Virus record (IMG/VR): IMGVR_UViG_3300041409_001224
Location: 1 to 38,417 of that record
Direction: 5' to 3' (one strand)
From: a virus
DNA length: 38,417 bases
Of the stretch, positions 19,931 through 27,557 are shown piece after piece. Both the position numbers and the translations under genes were made by a program. How positions within the stretch are numbered: position 1 is the first letter of the stretch; every line of letters starts with the position of its first letter. A model generated the notes under the pieces. It saw nothing but the letters and a program-made list of their open reading frames with translations, searched no databases and was not told the DNA's origin.

Positions 19931-21510
19931 TGGACTTTTTATCACTGAATCTGGAGTTGCCGACATTCGCGCAGCTTCGCCACGAACAGGCAGCAGCTCG
20001 CGCCAAACTTGAGCGCCGCGAGAAACGACGTGCCCTCAGGCGCTCCTATGACGCCGCGCGCGTCGACCGATTGAGTCGCGACTTCACAGTCGTCAACACC
20101 TCGAATAATTTCGAGCTGCGCCGCTCGCTCAGGTTTCTCCGCGCCCGCTCGCGCGACCTGGCGCGCAATAATGACTACGTCAAAAAGTTTCTCTCGATGG
20201 TCAGAAACAACGTGGCTGGCCCGACGGGCATGAAGTTACAGGTGAGAGCGCGCGATAAAAATGGTGAGCTTGATCAGGTCTTGAATCGCACGATTGAAAC
20301 TGCGTGGAAGCAGTGGTGCCACAAGGAGAACGCCTCCCTGAACGGGAAGCTTTCGTGGACGGCGATTCAGCGCAAGCATATCAATGCGATCGCGCGCGAC
20401 GGTGAAAGCCTCTTACGTATCTGCGACGCCGATAATCCTTTTGGCTTCTCTCTGAAGTTTTACAGTGCCGACTGGCTCGACGAGACTTTCAACGAAAGAC
20501 TCCCGAACGGCAACCGCGTGATCATGTCGGTTGAACTAGACGAGAACGACAGGCCGGTCGCTTATCATTTGACCCCGCCTCCGTCCGATTACCTCTTTCT
20601 CGATAGAGACGCGAAGGCCAACTGGCGCACGCGCGTGCCCGCTGAAGAGATCATTCACAGTTTTCTGATGGATGATGAGAACTCCGACGATGACACGCAG
20701 GTGAGGGGCGTGCCCTGGATACACACGGCCATCAAGCGGCTGAAGATCTTGGGCGCATACGAAGAGGCGGAGTTGGTCGCGGCGCGCGTCGGTGCCTGCA
20801 AGATGGGATTTTTCAAGCAAGAAACGCCCGAAGAGGAAGAATATACGGGCGAAGAGGATGATGAAGAGGACAGGTCTAATCCGAATCTGCCGCATAATGC
20901 CGAGGCCGGACAGTTCGACCTCATCCCAGCGGGATATACTTTCGAATCATACGATCCAACGCACCCGAACACGAGCTATCCGTCTTTTATCAAGGGCGTT
21001 TTGCGCGGCATCGCCGCCGGCATGGACGTAACCTATTTCTCGTTGGCCGAAGACCTCGAAGGCGTCAATTATTCTTCGGCGCGGATCGGCCTGCTTTCAG
21101 AGCGCGACACTTGGCGCGGTCTCCAGCATTTTCAGATCGAGGAACTGCAAAGGCGCGTCTTTCTCGCCTGGCTCCGCTCGGCCATGATGACCGGCGCGGT
21201 AAATATCCGTGTGGCCGATTACAAACGGCTCCAGGAACCTCATTTCCAACCGCGCGGCTGGCGCTGGATTGACCCCTACAAGGAGATTCAGGCGGCCAAG
21301 ATGGCAGTCGAGGAGGGCTTTGATGCCCGCACTGATGTGATCGGTGAGCAGGGCGGCGATTTCGAAGAGAAAATGACCACTCTGGCACACGAGCAAAAGG
21401 TCATCAAAGAGAAGGGCGTTGTGCTCGGCGCGAAGGATTCAAAAGCCTCTGCGCCACCCGCGGCTGTTGAATCCTCCCCGCCTTCTAAGAAAGCGGCGGG
21501 GATTCCTTAG
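19930..21510 (+). CDS. Portal protein, C terminus replaced by element D
   Basis: 526 aa, lambda GpB-type portal: LRRSLRFLRARSRDLARNND, VKKFLSMVRNNVAGPTG, DGESLLRI, YHLTPP, EEIIHSF, VRGVPWIHTAIKRLKILGAY, YSSARIGLLSERDTW and GWRWIDPYKEI are family hallmarks. It forms the 12-fold DNA entry channel. The last 12 residues (VESSPPSKKAAGIP) come from the IS. With 21467..22668 removed, the frame reads DEKEADGQKPSRK and a stop at 22707-22709. So function is likely retained with a changed C-terminal tail. Confidence 0.9.
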   Translation: MDFLSLNLELPTFAQLRHEQAAARAKLERREKRRALRRSYDAARVDRLSRDFTVVNTSNNFELRRSLRFLRARSRDLARNNDYVKKFLSMVRNNVAGPTGMKLQVRARDKNGELDQVLNRTIETAWKQWCHKENASLNGKLSWTAIQRKHINAIARDGESLLRICDADNPFGFSLKFYSADWLDETFNERLPNGNRVIMSVELDENDRPVAYHLTPPPSDYLFLDRDAKANWRTRVPAEEIIHSFLMDDENSDDDTQVRGVPWIHTAIKRLKILGAYEEAELVAARVGACKMGFFKQETPEEEEYTGEEDDEEDRSNPNLPHNAEAGQFDLIPAGYTFESYDPTHPNTSYPSFIKGVLRGIAAGMDVTYFSLAEDLEGVNYSSARIGLLSERDTWRGLQHFQIEELQRRVFLAWLRSAMMTGAVNIRVADYKRLQEPHFQPRGWRWIDPYKEIQAAKMAVEEGFDARTDVIGEQGGDFEEKMTTLAHEQKVIKEKGVVLGAKDSKASAPPAAVESSPPSKKAAGIP

Positions 21511-21538
21511 AAGGCGGTCGGGAGTTGGATTTGAAAAC

Positions 21539-21970
21539 TTACGGTTCGACGCTTGGGAGTTCGGTCATTTCCGCCCGTTGTTCTTCAACGTATTTCTTGA
21601 CCTTATCCAACGTCGTGCCGCCTACGGTGCTTGAAAACTTAGACGGAGACCAGAGATGCCCGCCCCACAAACGGCGACGGAGTGACGGGAACTCTCGAAA
21701 GATTCTATAGGCACTGCCGCCTTTGAATCTGTGAAGCACACTTGAAACTGTGTGCGTTGGCTTTAACCTGCAAAGGACATGGACGTGGTCGGTATCACAC
21801 TCGACGGCAATTATTTCAACGTCAATCGCTACCGCGATTTCGTGCAGGACTGCTTTAACCCTGTCACCAATCTCGCGGGTCAAGAGCGTGTGGCGATACT
21901 TGACGCACCAGCACAGGTGATAGTTCAGAACGTGCTTGCCGTGTGCGCTACTCGCGTGCTTCTGTCTCAC
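21539..21970 (-). CDS. tnpA: Y1 (HUH) transposase TnpA, IS200/IS605 family
   Basis: 143 aa from GTG 21970. HUH residues are His62 and His64 in DHVHVL; Tyr127 in VKKYVEEQ is the nucleophile; LWGGHLWSPS and STVGG are conserved. The sequence is similar to, but clearly diverged from, the copy at 1588..2019, so the two elements are not a recent duplication. It starts seven bases after the HTH gene's stop. Confidence 0.94.
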   Translation of the reverse strand: MRQKHASSAHGKHVLNYHLCWCVKYRHTLLTREIGDRVKAVLHEIAVAIDVEIIAVECDTDHVHVLCRLKPTHTVSSVLHRFKGGSAYRIFREFPSLRRRLWGGHLWSPSKFSSTVGGTTLDKVKKYVEEQRAEMTELPSVEP

Positions 21971-21977
21971 GTTACTT

Positions 21978-22187
21978 CTACCCTTTCTTTGCAGGCCGTC
22001 CGGCCTTTGGACGCTCGCGCATTTTCTCTAAATCTTTCCGCCGAATCGCCCAACCGGAAAGACCTTTTACGATTTCGCCCACAGGTTGAGCCGGAAGTTT
22101 TCCCGACTCAACCATTTTTTGCACCGAACTTTTTGTTAATCCAAGTTCGAGTGCGGCGGCTTGCACGCTCAGAAGTTCGTCTTTCAC
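21978..22187 (-). CDS. Small HTH protein encoded in element D
   Basis: 69 aa from GTG 22187, overlapping the cargo stop (GTGA). LSVQAAALELGLTKSSVQKM and a following GWAIRRKDLEKM are an excisionase-type HTH and wing. Basic Lys/Arg-rich tail. It is only distantly similar to the HTH protein of element A, but holds the same operon position. Confidence 0.72.
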   Translation of the reverse strand: MKDELLSVQAAALELGLTKSSVQKMVESGKLPAQPVGEIVKGLSGWAIRRKDLEKMRERPKAGRPAKKG

Positions 22188-22441
22188 TGTTCGCCCTCCA
22201 TGTGCGATTCGATAATTTCACGTACAACGCGAAGCGTCTCAGCCCTCGCATCAGAAGGCAGCAGTTCGCGCATACTCTCAATCGCGCCTTGCTCGCCAAA
22301 GCCGCTCGTCATTGTTTGAGTGATTGTGTCGCCGTTTTCTCGTTCCCAAGCGAGTTCGTATGTCCGCGCTCCCACCCAGCCCTCAGGAGTTTCAACTGTG
22401 CCGTTTTCAATGTCGTTAAAGAATTTGTCAAGGTCTGTCAT
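22184..22441 (-). CDS. Cargo protein of element D, unknown function
   Basis: 85 aa from ATG 22441 with AAGGAG upstream. Acidic N terminus, a beta-like core (VGARTYELAWERENGDTITQ) and a helical C terminus (AETLRVVREIIESHM). No known motif. No visible similarity to the cargo protein of element A. Confidence 0.65.
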   Translation of the reverse strand: MTDLDKFFNDIENGTVETPEGWVGARTYELAWERENGDTITQTMTSGFGEQGAIESMRELLPSDARAETLRVVREIIESHMEGEQ

Positions 22442-22482
22442 CGTCTTTATCTCCTTCTCAAATTCGTTATTTCTAACGTAAG

Positions 22483-22542
22483 AGAATATTACGCGACTAA
22501 AGAATATTTGTCAACACTTATTTTCTCTAATCAGAGAATATT
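22483..22542 (-). promoter_or_regulatory. Sigma-70 promoter with repeated AGAATATT motifs
   Basis: On the minus strand TTGACA (plus 22509-22514), a 17-base spacer and TAATAT (plus 22486-22491) form a near-consensus promoter for the cargo-HTH-tnpA operon. The plus-strand motif AGAATATT occurs at 22483, 22501 and 22535, flanking and overlapping the -10 and -35, so it is a likely operator for the element's HTH protein. Confidence 0.7.
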
Positions 22543-22584
22543 TCACACACTATTTCGTGTATTCAAACTAGAAAGGATTGGAGG

Positions 22585-22668
22585 CTTGAGGCGAACATTT
22601 GAAAGCATGTTCGCAGAGGACACAATTCCTCTGCGACATAAATGCTCGCAGTCTCCTTGTGAGTTCTG
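22585..22668 (-). repeat. Structured left end (LE) of element D
   Basis: Stem GCGAACAT/ATGTTCGC (22591-22598, 22607-22614) with loop TTGAAAGC, then the same hairpin series as element A, ending TTCTG before ATGAA. Nearly identical to 2745..2828. Confidence 0.85.
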
Positions 22669-22684
22669 ATGAAAAAGAGGCCGA

Positions 22685-22710
22685 CGGGCAGAAACCCTCC
22701 CGGAAATAAA
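22685..22710 (+). repeat. Dispersed repeat, copy 3 (restored portal C terminus)
   Basis: Identical to 14821-14846 over 26 bases and encodes the same GQKPSRK plus stop, here for the portal gene before element D was inserted. Confidence 0.8.
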
Positions 22711-22724
22711 ATTTTCAACTCGTG

Positions 22725-22777
22725 CATATTCACGTCTGTTGCGAAGGATGCTCCTTTTAGCGACGGACGTGAATATG
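22725..22777 (+). promoter_or_regulatory. Hairpin that contains the capsid start codon
   Basis: CATATTCACGTC (22725-22736) pairs perfectly with GACGTGAATATG (22766-22777), which ends with the ATG at 22775. Inside, GTTGC/GCGAC and AAGGA/TCCTT pair around a three-base loop. The start codon and weak ribosome site of the protease-capsid gene would be hidden in this stem, suggesting translational control. Confidence 0.6.
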
Positions 22778-24823
22778 AAGAAAAAGCTTCTCCAGCGAAA
22801 CGACAAACGCGTCATCGGCAAAAAGCTGAAGCGCGCCTTTGCGCTTGTCCGAGAAAGCCTTCAGATTGACGAGAAGGCACGTACAGTCGAGCCAATCGCT
22901 TTCTCATCCGACACGCCCGTCGAGCACTGGTTCGGCAGGCTCATTCTCGATCATTCCCCTAGTTCAGTTCGCCTCGACCGCCTCCGGCAGAACGGCCCCT
23001 TCCTGACAGACCACGACCGCACAAAGCAAATCGGCGTTCACGAAAACGTGAGCAACGACGGCCATATCTGTCGCGCGAAGATACGGTTCTCGAAACGATC
23101 TTCAGCCGAAGAAGAATTTCAGGACGTGATTGACGGCATCCGCACCGGCATCTCTTCCGGCTTCATCGTGCATGAACTGCATTTGGAGCGCGAAGACGAC
23201 GACGGGCCTATCTATCGCTCGACCGACTGGGAGCCGGTGGAAAACTCTCTGGTTTCCATTCCTGCCGATTTAACCGTTGGCGTCGGGCGCTCGATGGACG
23301 ATGCCGAAGATGTCTGCGAAGCCTGCGAAGGCGAGGGCTGTGAAGAGTGTCAAGAGGAAGAGCGCGCCGGCGATAAAGAGGATTACGACCCGGAAGAGGA
23401 AGAAGACCCGGACGCAGCGGCTGAAGAGGACGAGGAACGAAACAAACAAGGCGGCGCGCGCGCCGCGCATAAACCAACTACCGAAGCGAGGAAAGTAATG
23501 GAAAGAGATGAAGAGCTTTTAGCGCTGGGCGAGATGCTCGGCGAGGTTGAACTGGCGCGCGAATTCATCGCCGACGAGACAATGACGGTCGCGGATTTCC
23601 GCAAGGAAGTGCGCGAGAAGCACAGGGCCGCGAAGGCGAAGACGCCGACGGAAGATCCGGCGACGGTCGCCGCGCGCTCCGGCGGACACGTCCAACTGAC
23701 CACGCGCGCTATCGGCGGCTTGAAAGCCTTCCGCGGCGAAGGCGCAGCGGAAAAGGCATATCGCTTCGGCATGTTCCTGCTCGCTGGCCCTATGGCGCGA
23801 GTTTGCAACGAGCAGTTGCTGTCGCGTGCGCAGACTTTTTGCCGTGAGAACGGCATCGTCATTAAGCGCGCACACAGCGAAAGTGACAACGAGAGTGGTG
23901 GCGTGCTCGTGCCGACCGAGTTCGAAGCGGTGATGATTGACCTGCGCGAGCAGTTCGGCGTCTTCCGCCGCTTCGCTAACGTCGTGCCAATGAGCACCGA
24001 CTCCAAGCAGCGCCCGCGTCGCAAGGGCGGCCTCACGGCCTACCCGATTGGCGCGAAAGGTTCCAGCCGTCGCATTACCGAGTCGAAGAAGAAGTGGGAT
24101 TTGGTCGAACTGTTCGCGCGCAAGTGGGGCGTCCTGGCCAAGTACGAGGACGAGCTGTCGGAAGACTCTGTGATCTCGATGGCCGACGACCTGGCGTATG
24201 AGATCGCCTATGCCATGACCATCGCGGAAGACGATTGCGGCTTCCTCGGCGACGGCACGGGCGACTTTCACGGCATCACGGGCGTCATCAACAAGATCAA
24301 GGGCCTCTCCGGCACCGTCGCGAATGTCGCCGGCCTCGTGCAGGCTTCAGGTAATACCTGGGATTCCATCACGCGCGGCGACCTGCTCAAGCTCGTCGGG
24401 CGTCTTCCCCAGTACGCCGACACCCCGAACGCCCGTTTCTTCTGTCACAAGACCTTCTGGAGCGAAGTGCTCGTGCGCCTCATCCTCGAAGCAGGCGGCA
24501 CAACCGCAGCCGAGGTCGAGGGCGCGCGCGTGAAGATGTTCAATGGCTATCAGGTCGAGATCGCGCAGGTCTTGCCGAAGAGCACGGCGGCGAGCACGAT
24601 TCCGCTCCTGTTCGGCGACCTGGCGAAGGGCACGATGTTCGGCGACCGTCGCGGCGTCACGATCAAGCTCACCGACTCCAACGACACGGATTTCGAAGAG
24701 GATCTGTGGACGATCAAGGGCACGGAGCGCTTCGACATCAACGTGCACGACGTGGGCAATGCCGATGCCACGCCCGCGAAGCGCGAAGCCGGTCCGATTG
24801 TCGCTTTGATCACCGCTCCCTAA
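22775..24823 (+). CDS. Prohead protease fused to HK97-fold major capsid protein
   Basis: About 682 aa from ATG 22775 (in-frame GTG 22769 and ATG 22748 are alternatives). Residues about 30-165 are a phage prohead protease: EPIAFSSDTPVEHWFGR, FLTDHD (catalytic His region) and GISSGFIVHEL (Ser region). A linker (about 180-240) is extremely acidic and has CEACEGEGCEEC. From about 340 on, the HK97-like capsid follows: ESGGVLVPTEFEAVMIDL, FANVVPMST, LAKYEDELSEDSV, FLGDGTGDFHGITGVIN, NARFFCHKTFWSEVL and FGDLAKGTMFGDRRG. The protease would release itself and the scaffold-like linker. Confidence 0.9.
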   Translation: MKKKLLQRNDKRVIGKKLKRAFALVRESLQIDEKARTVEPIAFSSDTPVEHWFGRLILDHSPSSVRLDRLRQNGPFLTDHDRTKQIGVHENVSNDGHICRAKIRFSKRSSAEEEFQDVIDGIRTGISSGFIVHELHLEREDDDGPIYRSTDWEPVENSLVSIPADLTVGVGRSMDDAEDVCEACEGEGCEECQEEERAGDKEDYDPEEEEDPDAAAEEDEERNKQGGARAAHKPTTEARKVMERDEELLALGEMLGEVELAREFIADETMTVADFRKEVREKHRAAKAKTPTEDPATVAARSGGHVQLTTRAIGGLKAFRGEGAAEKAYRFGMFLLAGPMARVCNEQLLSRAQTFCRENGIVIKRAHSESDNESGGVLVPTEFEAVMIDLREQFGVFRRFANVVPMSTDSKQRPRRKGGLTAYPIGAKGSSRRITESKKKWDLVELFARKWGVLAKYEDELSEDSVISMADDLAYEIAYAMTIAEDDCGFLGDGTGDFHGITGVINKIKGLSGTVANVAGLVQASGNTWDSITRGDLLKLVGRLPQYADTPNARFFCHKTFWSEVLVRLILEAGGTTAAEVEGARVKMFNGYQVEIAQVLPKSTAASTIPLLFGDLAKGTMFGDRRGVTIKLTDSNDTDFEEDLWTIKGTERFDINVHDVGNADATPAKREAGPIVALITAP

Positions 24824-24843
24824 TTGAGAAGTGATGAGTTATC

Positions 24844-24869
24844 AGGGCGGGTGCTCCGGCGCTCGCCCT
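24844..24869 (+). terminator. Hairpin after capsid gene, possible terminator
   Basis: AGGGCGGGTGC (24844-24854) pairs with GCGCTCGCCCT (24859-24869, with G-T pairs) around TCCG. A T-run (24882-24887) comes 12 bases later, so it is a weak intrinsic terminator or an mRNA stabilising hairpin. The rest of 24824-24925 is non-coding. Confidence 0.5.
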
Positions 24870-24925
24870 CTCCCTTAACAGTTTTTTGATTCTTGCTTGG
24901 AAGATTTTTCTGACGGAGAGAAGAA

Positions 24926-25366
24926 ATGATCAACAGTCTCGCACAGAAAGTTGTGGCCGTGACGAATCCCGCTGCGATCGTCGATAACGCCGCGTTCCCG
25001 ACCACTACGATTGACACGCTCGGCTTTCGCTACGTGACGATCATCATCCTGCTCGGCGCGCTCGACATCGCGCTCGCCGCGCTCAAGCTTCAGGAGTCGG
25101 ATGCCTCGAACATGGCGGGCGCGACCGACGTGCCCGGCGCGGATTTCAGCGTTGCGCCGGCGACGCTTCCGGCAGCGACCGACGACAACAAGCTTTACGC
25201 CATTCACGTCAACCTGAATGGCCGCAAGCGTTACCTCGACCTCTCGATGACGGGCGGAGACGGCACCGCGGGCAGCTATGCGGTAGCAGTCGCTGTTCTC
25301 TCGCGCGCAGCGGAAACCCCGAGCGATGCGACCGGACGAGGTTACGCGCAAGAGCTGATTGCCTAA
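24926..25366 (+). CDS. Head decoration or minor structural protein
   Basis: 146 aa after GGAGAGAAGA. TLGFRYVTIIILLGALDIAL, AALKLQESDAS, LPAATDDNKLYA, NGRKRYLDLSMTGGDGTAG and VLSRAAETP match a conserved phage structural family found directly after the capsid gene. It may be a capsid-stabilising decoration protein. Coupled to the next gene by TAATG. Confidence 0.7.
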   Translation: MINSLAQKVVAVTNPAAIVDNAAFPTTTIDTLGFRYVTIIILLGALDIALAALKLQESDASNMAGATDVPGADFSVAPATLPAATDDNKLYAIHVNLNGRKRYLDLSMTGGDGTAGSYAVAVAVLSRAAETPSDATGRGYAQELIA

Positions 25367-25662
25367 TGGCGTTCACTGAAGATTTAACTCTGTTCTTTGA
25401 CCCGGACGGCTTCGCTATAGAAGCCGTCTTCAATCTCAGCCCGACGCCGCGCACAGCGTCTGTGATCTTCAACACACCGTCACAGGCGGTTGACATCTAT
25501 GACGCGCAGGTCGAGGCCGACGCGCCGAATCTGCTCGCAAAGACTTCTGATCTCTCCGGAGTAAAGCGCGGCACGACAGTCACCGTGAACAGCGTGGCTT
25601 ACAAGGTCGAGCGCATCGCTGATGACGGCACTGGAGTCTCGACCGTTTACCTGAGCAAGTGA
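25366..25662 (+). CDS. Head-tail joining protein (gpFII-like)
   Basis: 98 aa. MAFTEDLTLFFDPDGFAIEA followed by IFNTPSQAVDIYDAQVEA and VNSVAYKVERIADDGTGVST is the beta-barrel family of head-tail joining proteins of lambda-like phages. Small, with no membrane segment. One base separates it from the next gene. Confidence 0.75.
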   Translation: MAFTEDLTLFFDPDGFAIEAVFNLSPTPRTASVIFNTPSQAVDIYDAQVEADAPNLLAKTSDLSGVKRGTTVTVNSVAYKVERIADDGTGVSTVYLSK

Positions 25663-25663
25663 G

Positions 25664-26107
25664 ATGGCAGACACGCTTCGTCAAAAGCTGGTCGATAAGG
25701 TCGTCGCGCGCATGCGGACGATTCTGATCTCTAACGGCTATCAGACCGATCTCGGCGGGAAGGTCGAAGAGTGGCTGACGCACTGCGATGAGGGCGAAGG
25801 GGCGCAGCTCGGCGTCTGCGATCTGAACAACGATCCGGAGCTGAGCGAGAAATACGCGCTCGATCAGACCAACAAGCTGAAGATTCAGCTGAGGGTCATG
25901 GGCGCGCAGAATCCGGCCGAGCTGAGAAAGATGATCGGCGACTGCCAGACAGCGGTGAAGAAAGACCCGCGCTGGGACGGCATGGCTCTTCAGACCATAC
26001 CGGGACAGGACGGCTTCATGATCCCGAGCGAGTCATTTCAGGTGGCGGGAGCCGCCATTGAATTTACGATTGAATATTTGTCGAACACGTTCGATGCATA
26101 CGAGTGA
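25664..26107 (+). CDS. Tail terminator/completion protein (gpU-like)
   Basis: 147 aa. IRQ-type N terminus is helical (LRQKLVDKVVARMRTIL), followed by strands and a C-terminal ESFQVAGAAIEFTIEYLSN, as in minor tail proteins capping the tail tube. Position directly before the tube gene supports this. Identity is inferred from context more than sequence. Confidence 0.6.
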   Translation: MADTLRQKLVDKVVARMRTILISNGYQTDLGGKVEEWLTHCDEGEGAQLGVCDLNNDPELSEKYALDQTNKLKIQLRVMGAQNPAELRKMIGDCQTAVKKDPRWDGMALQTIPGQDGFMIPSESFQVAGAAIEFTIEYLSNTFDAYE

Positions 26108-26119
26108 GGAGAGTGAGTA

Positions 26120-26884
26120 ATGTCTAAGCGCGCATATTTTATCGGTCGAGGTTCCATTCTGGTTGCCTCGCGCAACGCGGACGGCAGCCCCGGAACGCTG
26201 CGTGATGTGGGCGAAGCGCCGACGATCGAGGTTAATGTCCAGGTAGACTTTGCGGAGAACTTCGACACGAGCGAGGCCATCTCGACGCAGGACCTGCACG
26301 TCGCGATCAAGCAGACGGGCAAGCTTCGCCTCGTCCTGAAGGAAGCCACCGCAGAAAATCTCGCGCTCGCTCTCTTCGGCAAGTCCGTAGACGAGACTAC
26401 CGGCACCTTCACTGCTGTCGCTTTCCCGACGGGCATCATCGCCGGCGAGACTTATCAGATTCCGGGCGCGCGCGCCAAGGTCTCCAGCATAGTGATCGTT
26501 GACAGCGCGGTAACACCTGCGACCGTGACATCCACCAAGTATGAAGTCGACGCCGATTTCGGCACGGTGAAATTCCTCGATGTGTCCAGCTACACGCAGC
26601 CCTTCAAGATTTCCGGCACGGAAGCCGCAGGGAAGAAGAGCATTGCTCTTCTGACCAAGCGCTCGCAGGAACTCTTCATCATGGCGAAGCTCACCAACGT
26701 CGCCAACGATGACAAGAAAGAGCTGTGGGAGTTCTACCGCGTCGCACTCAGCCCGGCCACGAAGATAGACGGCAAGGGTGATGAGGTCGTGATGTACGAG
26801 ATGGAAGGCAATCTCTTGAAAGATCGCGAGAAGGGCAGCGACCCGACGTTCGGATATTTCGGTCGCAGACGCCTGCTCGAATAG
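26120..26884 (+). CDS. Major tail tube protein
   Basis: 254 aa with GAGGAGAG upstream. FIGRGSILVASRNADGSPG, VGEAPTIEVNVQ, and a C-terminal KKELWEFYRVALSPATK...VVMYEMEGNLLKDREKG follow the tube-protein beta sandwich with C-terminal helix. It would polymerise around the tape measure. An intrinsic terminator 45 bases downstream is expected for a highly expressed gene. Confidence 0.75.
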   Translation: MSKRAYFIGRGSILVASRNADGSPGTLRDVGEAPTIEVNVQVDFAENFDTSEAISTQDLHVAIKQTGKLRLVLKEATAENLALALFGKSVDETTGTFTAVAFPTGIIAGETYQIPGARAKVSSIVIVDSAVTPATVTSTKYEVDADFGTVKFLDVSSYTQPFKISGTEAAGKKSIALLTKRSQELFIMAKLTNVANDDKKELWEFYRVALSPATKIDGKGDEVVMYEMEGNLLKDREKGSDPTFGYFGRRRLLE

Positions 26885-26928
26885 GCAAGCGCGTGTCGCA
26901 GAGCGGCGGCGCACGTCAATCCACAACT

Positions 26929-26962
26929 GCCGCAGGCTCTAGTCCAAGAGCCTGCGGCTTTT
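26929..26962 (+). terminator. Intrinsic terminator after the tail tube gene
   Basis: GCCGCAGGCTCT (26929-26940) pairs perfectly with AGAGCCTGCGGC (26947-26958), loop AGTCCA, then TTTT. A classic intrinsic terminator; read-through would reach the chaperone and later tail genes. Confidence 0.85.
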
Positions 26963-26983
26963 ACATAGGAGCAACAGAAAGTA

Positions 26984-27382
26984 ATGAGACACATCAGTAA
27001 ATTCGCCAACGCGACGCGCACCTGCGTAGCAAAGCTAACCTTTGAGGAAGGCGGCGTGCGTCAAACCGAAGACCACCGCGTCGTTTATCACTCCTTCTCT
27101 CCTAAAGTCGAAAAGGAGATAGCTGAAATCGTTGCGGAGGGAAATAAAGCAAAGGAAGCAGGTGAGGAAGTCTCGACGCTCGCGCTGGCCCGGCAACTCG
27201 CGACGATCGTCAGCGACTTGCCGGACATGTGCGAAGGCACGCCTGAGTCGCCGCAGCCGGTCAAAATCACGGTTGAGCTATTGGCGGTCTTCAGCGGAGA
27301 CAACCTGGCATCTATTTTCGAGGCGATTCAGGAAGACATTAACCCGTCAAAAAAGTCCTCTACGGAACAGCCCGTTTCCTAG
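26984..27382 (+). CDS. Tail assembly chaperone, short form (gpG-like)
   Basis: 132 aa. It binds tape measure in lambda-like phages during tail assembly. It contains ILAS-type helices and an acidic Lys-rich body. The zero-frame stop is at 27380-27382. The slippery sequence at 27349..27355 near its end makes the longer product (see separate entry). Ribosome site: AGGAGC at 26968. Confidence 0.75.
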   Translation: MRHISKFANATRTCVAKLTFEEGGVRQTEDHRVVYHSFSPKVEKEIAEIVAEGNKAKEAGEEVSTLALARQLATIVSDLPDMCEGTPESPQPVKITVELLAVFSGDNLASIFEAIQEDINPSKKSSTEQPVS

Positions 27383-27552
27383 GTTGCGGCGAAGGCAAGC
27401 CGATCGAGGATCTTCCCATTCTCCAGCTCGCGCTTGCCCTCGGCATCAATCCGCAGGAGATCGCAGAAGAGTGGTCGGCCTATTACGTGAACAGGATGCT
27501 GCTGCTGCTTGAGGCAAATGCTCTCTCGCATAAGTTTCGAACAACGGACTAA
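26984..27552 (+). CDS. Tail assembly chaperone, frameshift product (gpGT-like)
   Basis: Join of 26984-27355 and, after slippage by -1 at A AAA AAG, 27355-27552. The -1 frame continues without a stop for 65 codons (VLYGTARFLGCGEGKPIEDL ... EEWSAYYVNRMLLLLEANAL), giving about 189 aa. The YVNRM-type helix and place before the tape measure match the gpGT product known in most long-tailed phages. There is no independent start codon for the second part. Confidence 0.85.
27349..27355 (+). promoter_or_regulatory. Programmed -1 frameshift site AAAAAAG
   Basis: The heptamer A AAA AAG is positioned exactly in the zero frame (TCA AAA AAG), the most efficient bacterial -1 slippery sequence. The stop 27380-27382 of the zero frame lies 25 bases downstream, and the -1 frame is open. 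Confidence 0.88.
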
Positions 27553-27557
27553 CAGCC

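Larger units (their letters stand above)
21467..22668 (-). mobile_element. IS200/IS605-family element D in the portal gene
   Basis: 1202 bp. Ends match element A (RE hairpin 21467-21509; LE 22585-22668), with target TTCAT (plus strand ATGAA, 22669-22673). It codes on the minus strand for an 85-aa cargo protein, a 69-aa HTH protein and TnpA. Insertion restored in silico gives an uninterrupted portal frame. Cargo differs completely from that of element A while ends, HTH and TnpA positions are conserved. Confidence 0.88.

Noticed and set aside
14117-22710. Three repeat copies as a CRISPR array
   Set aside because: Copies are kilobases apart, without regular spacers or cas genes.
22669-22869. 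66-aa ORF starting at the element D target ATG
   Set aside because: It is a frame of the former portal end and overlaps the start of the capsid gene in another frame; no ribosome site of its own beyond the weak element end.
26033-26926. Long minus-strand frame of 297 aa opposite the tail tube gene
   Set aside because: GC-rich coding shadow. The plus-strand gene has a ribosome site, family-like features and a terminator.
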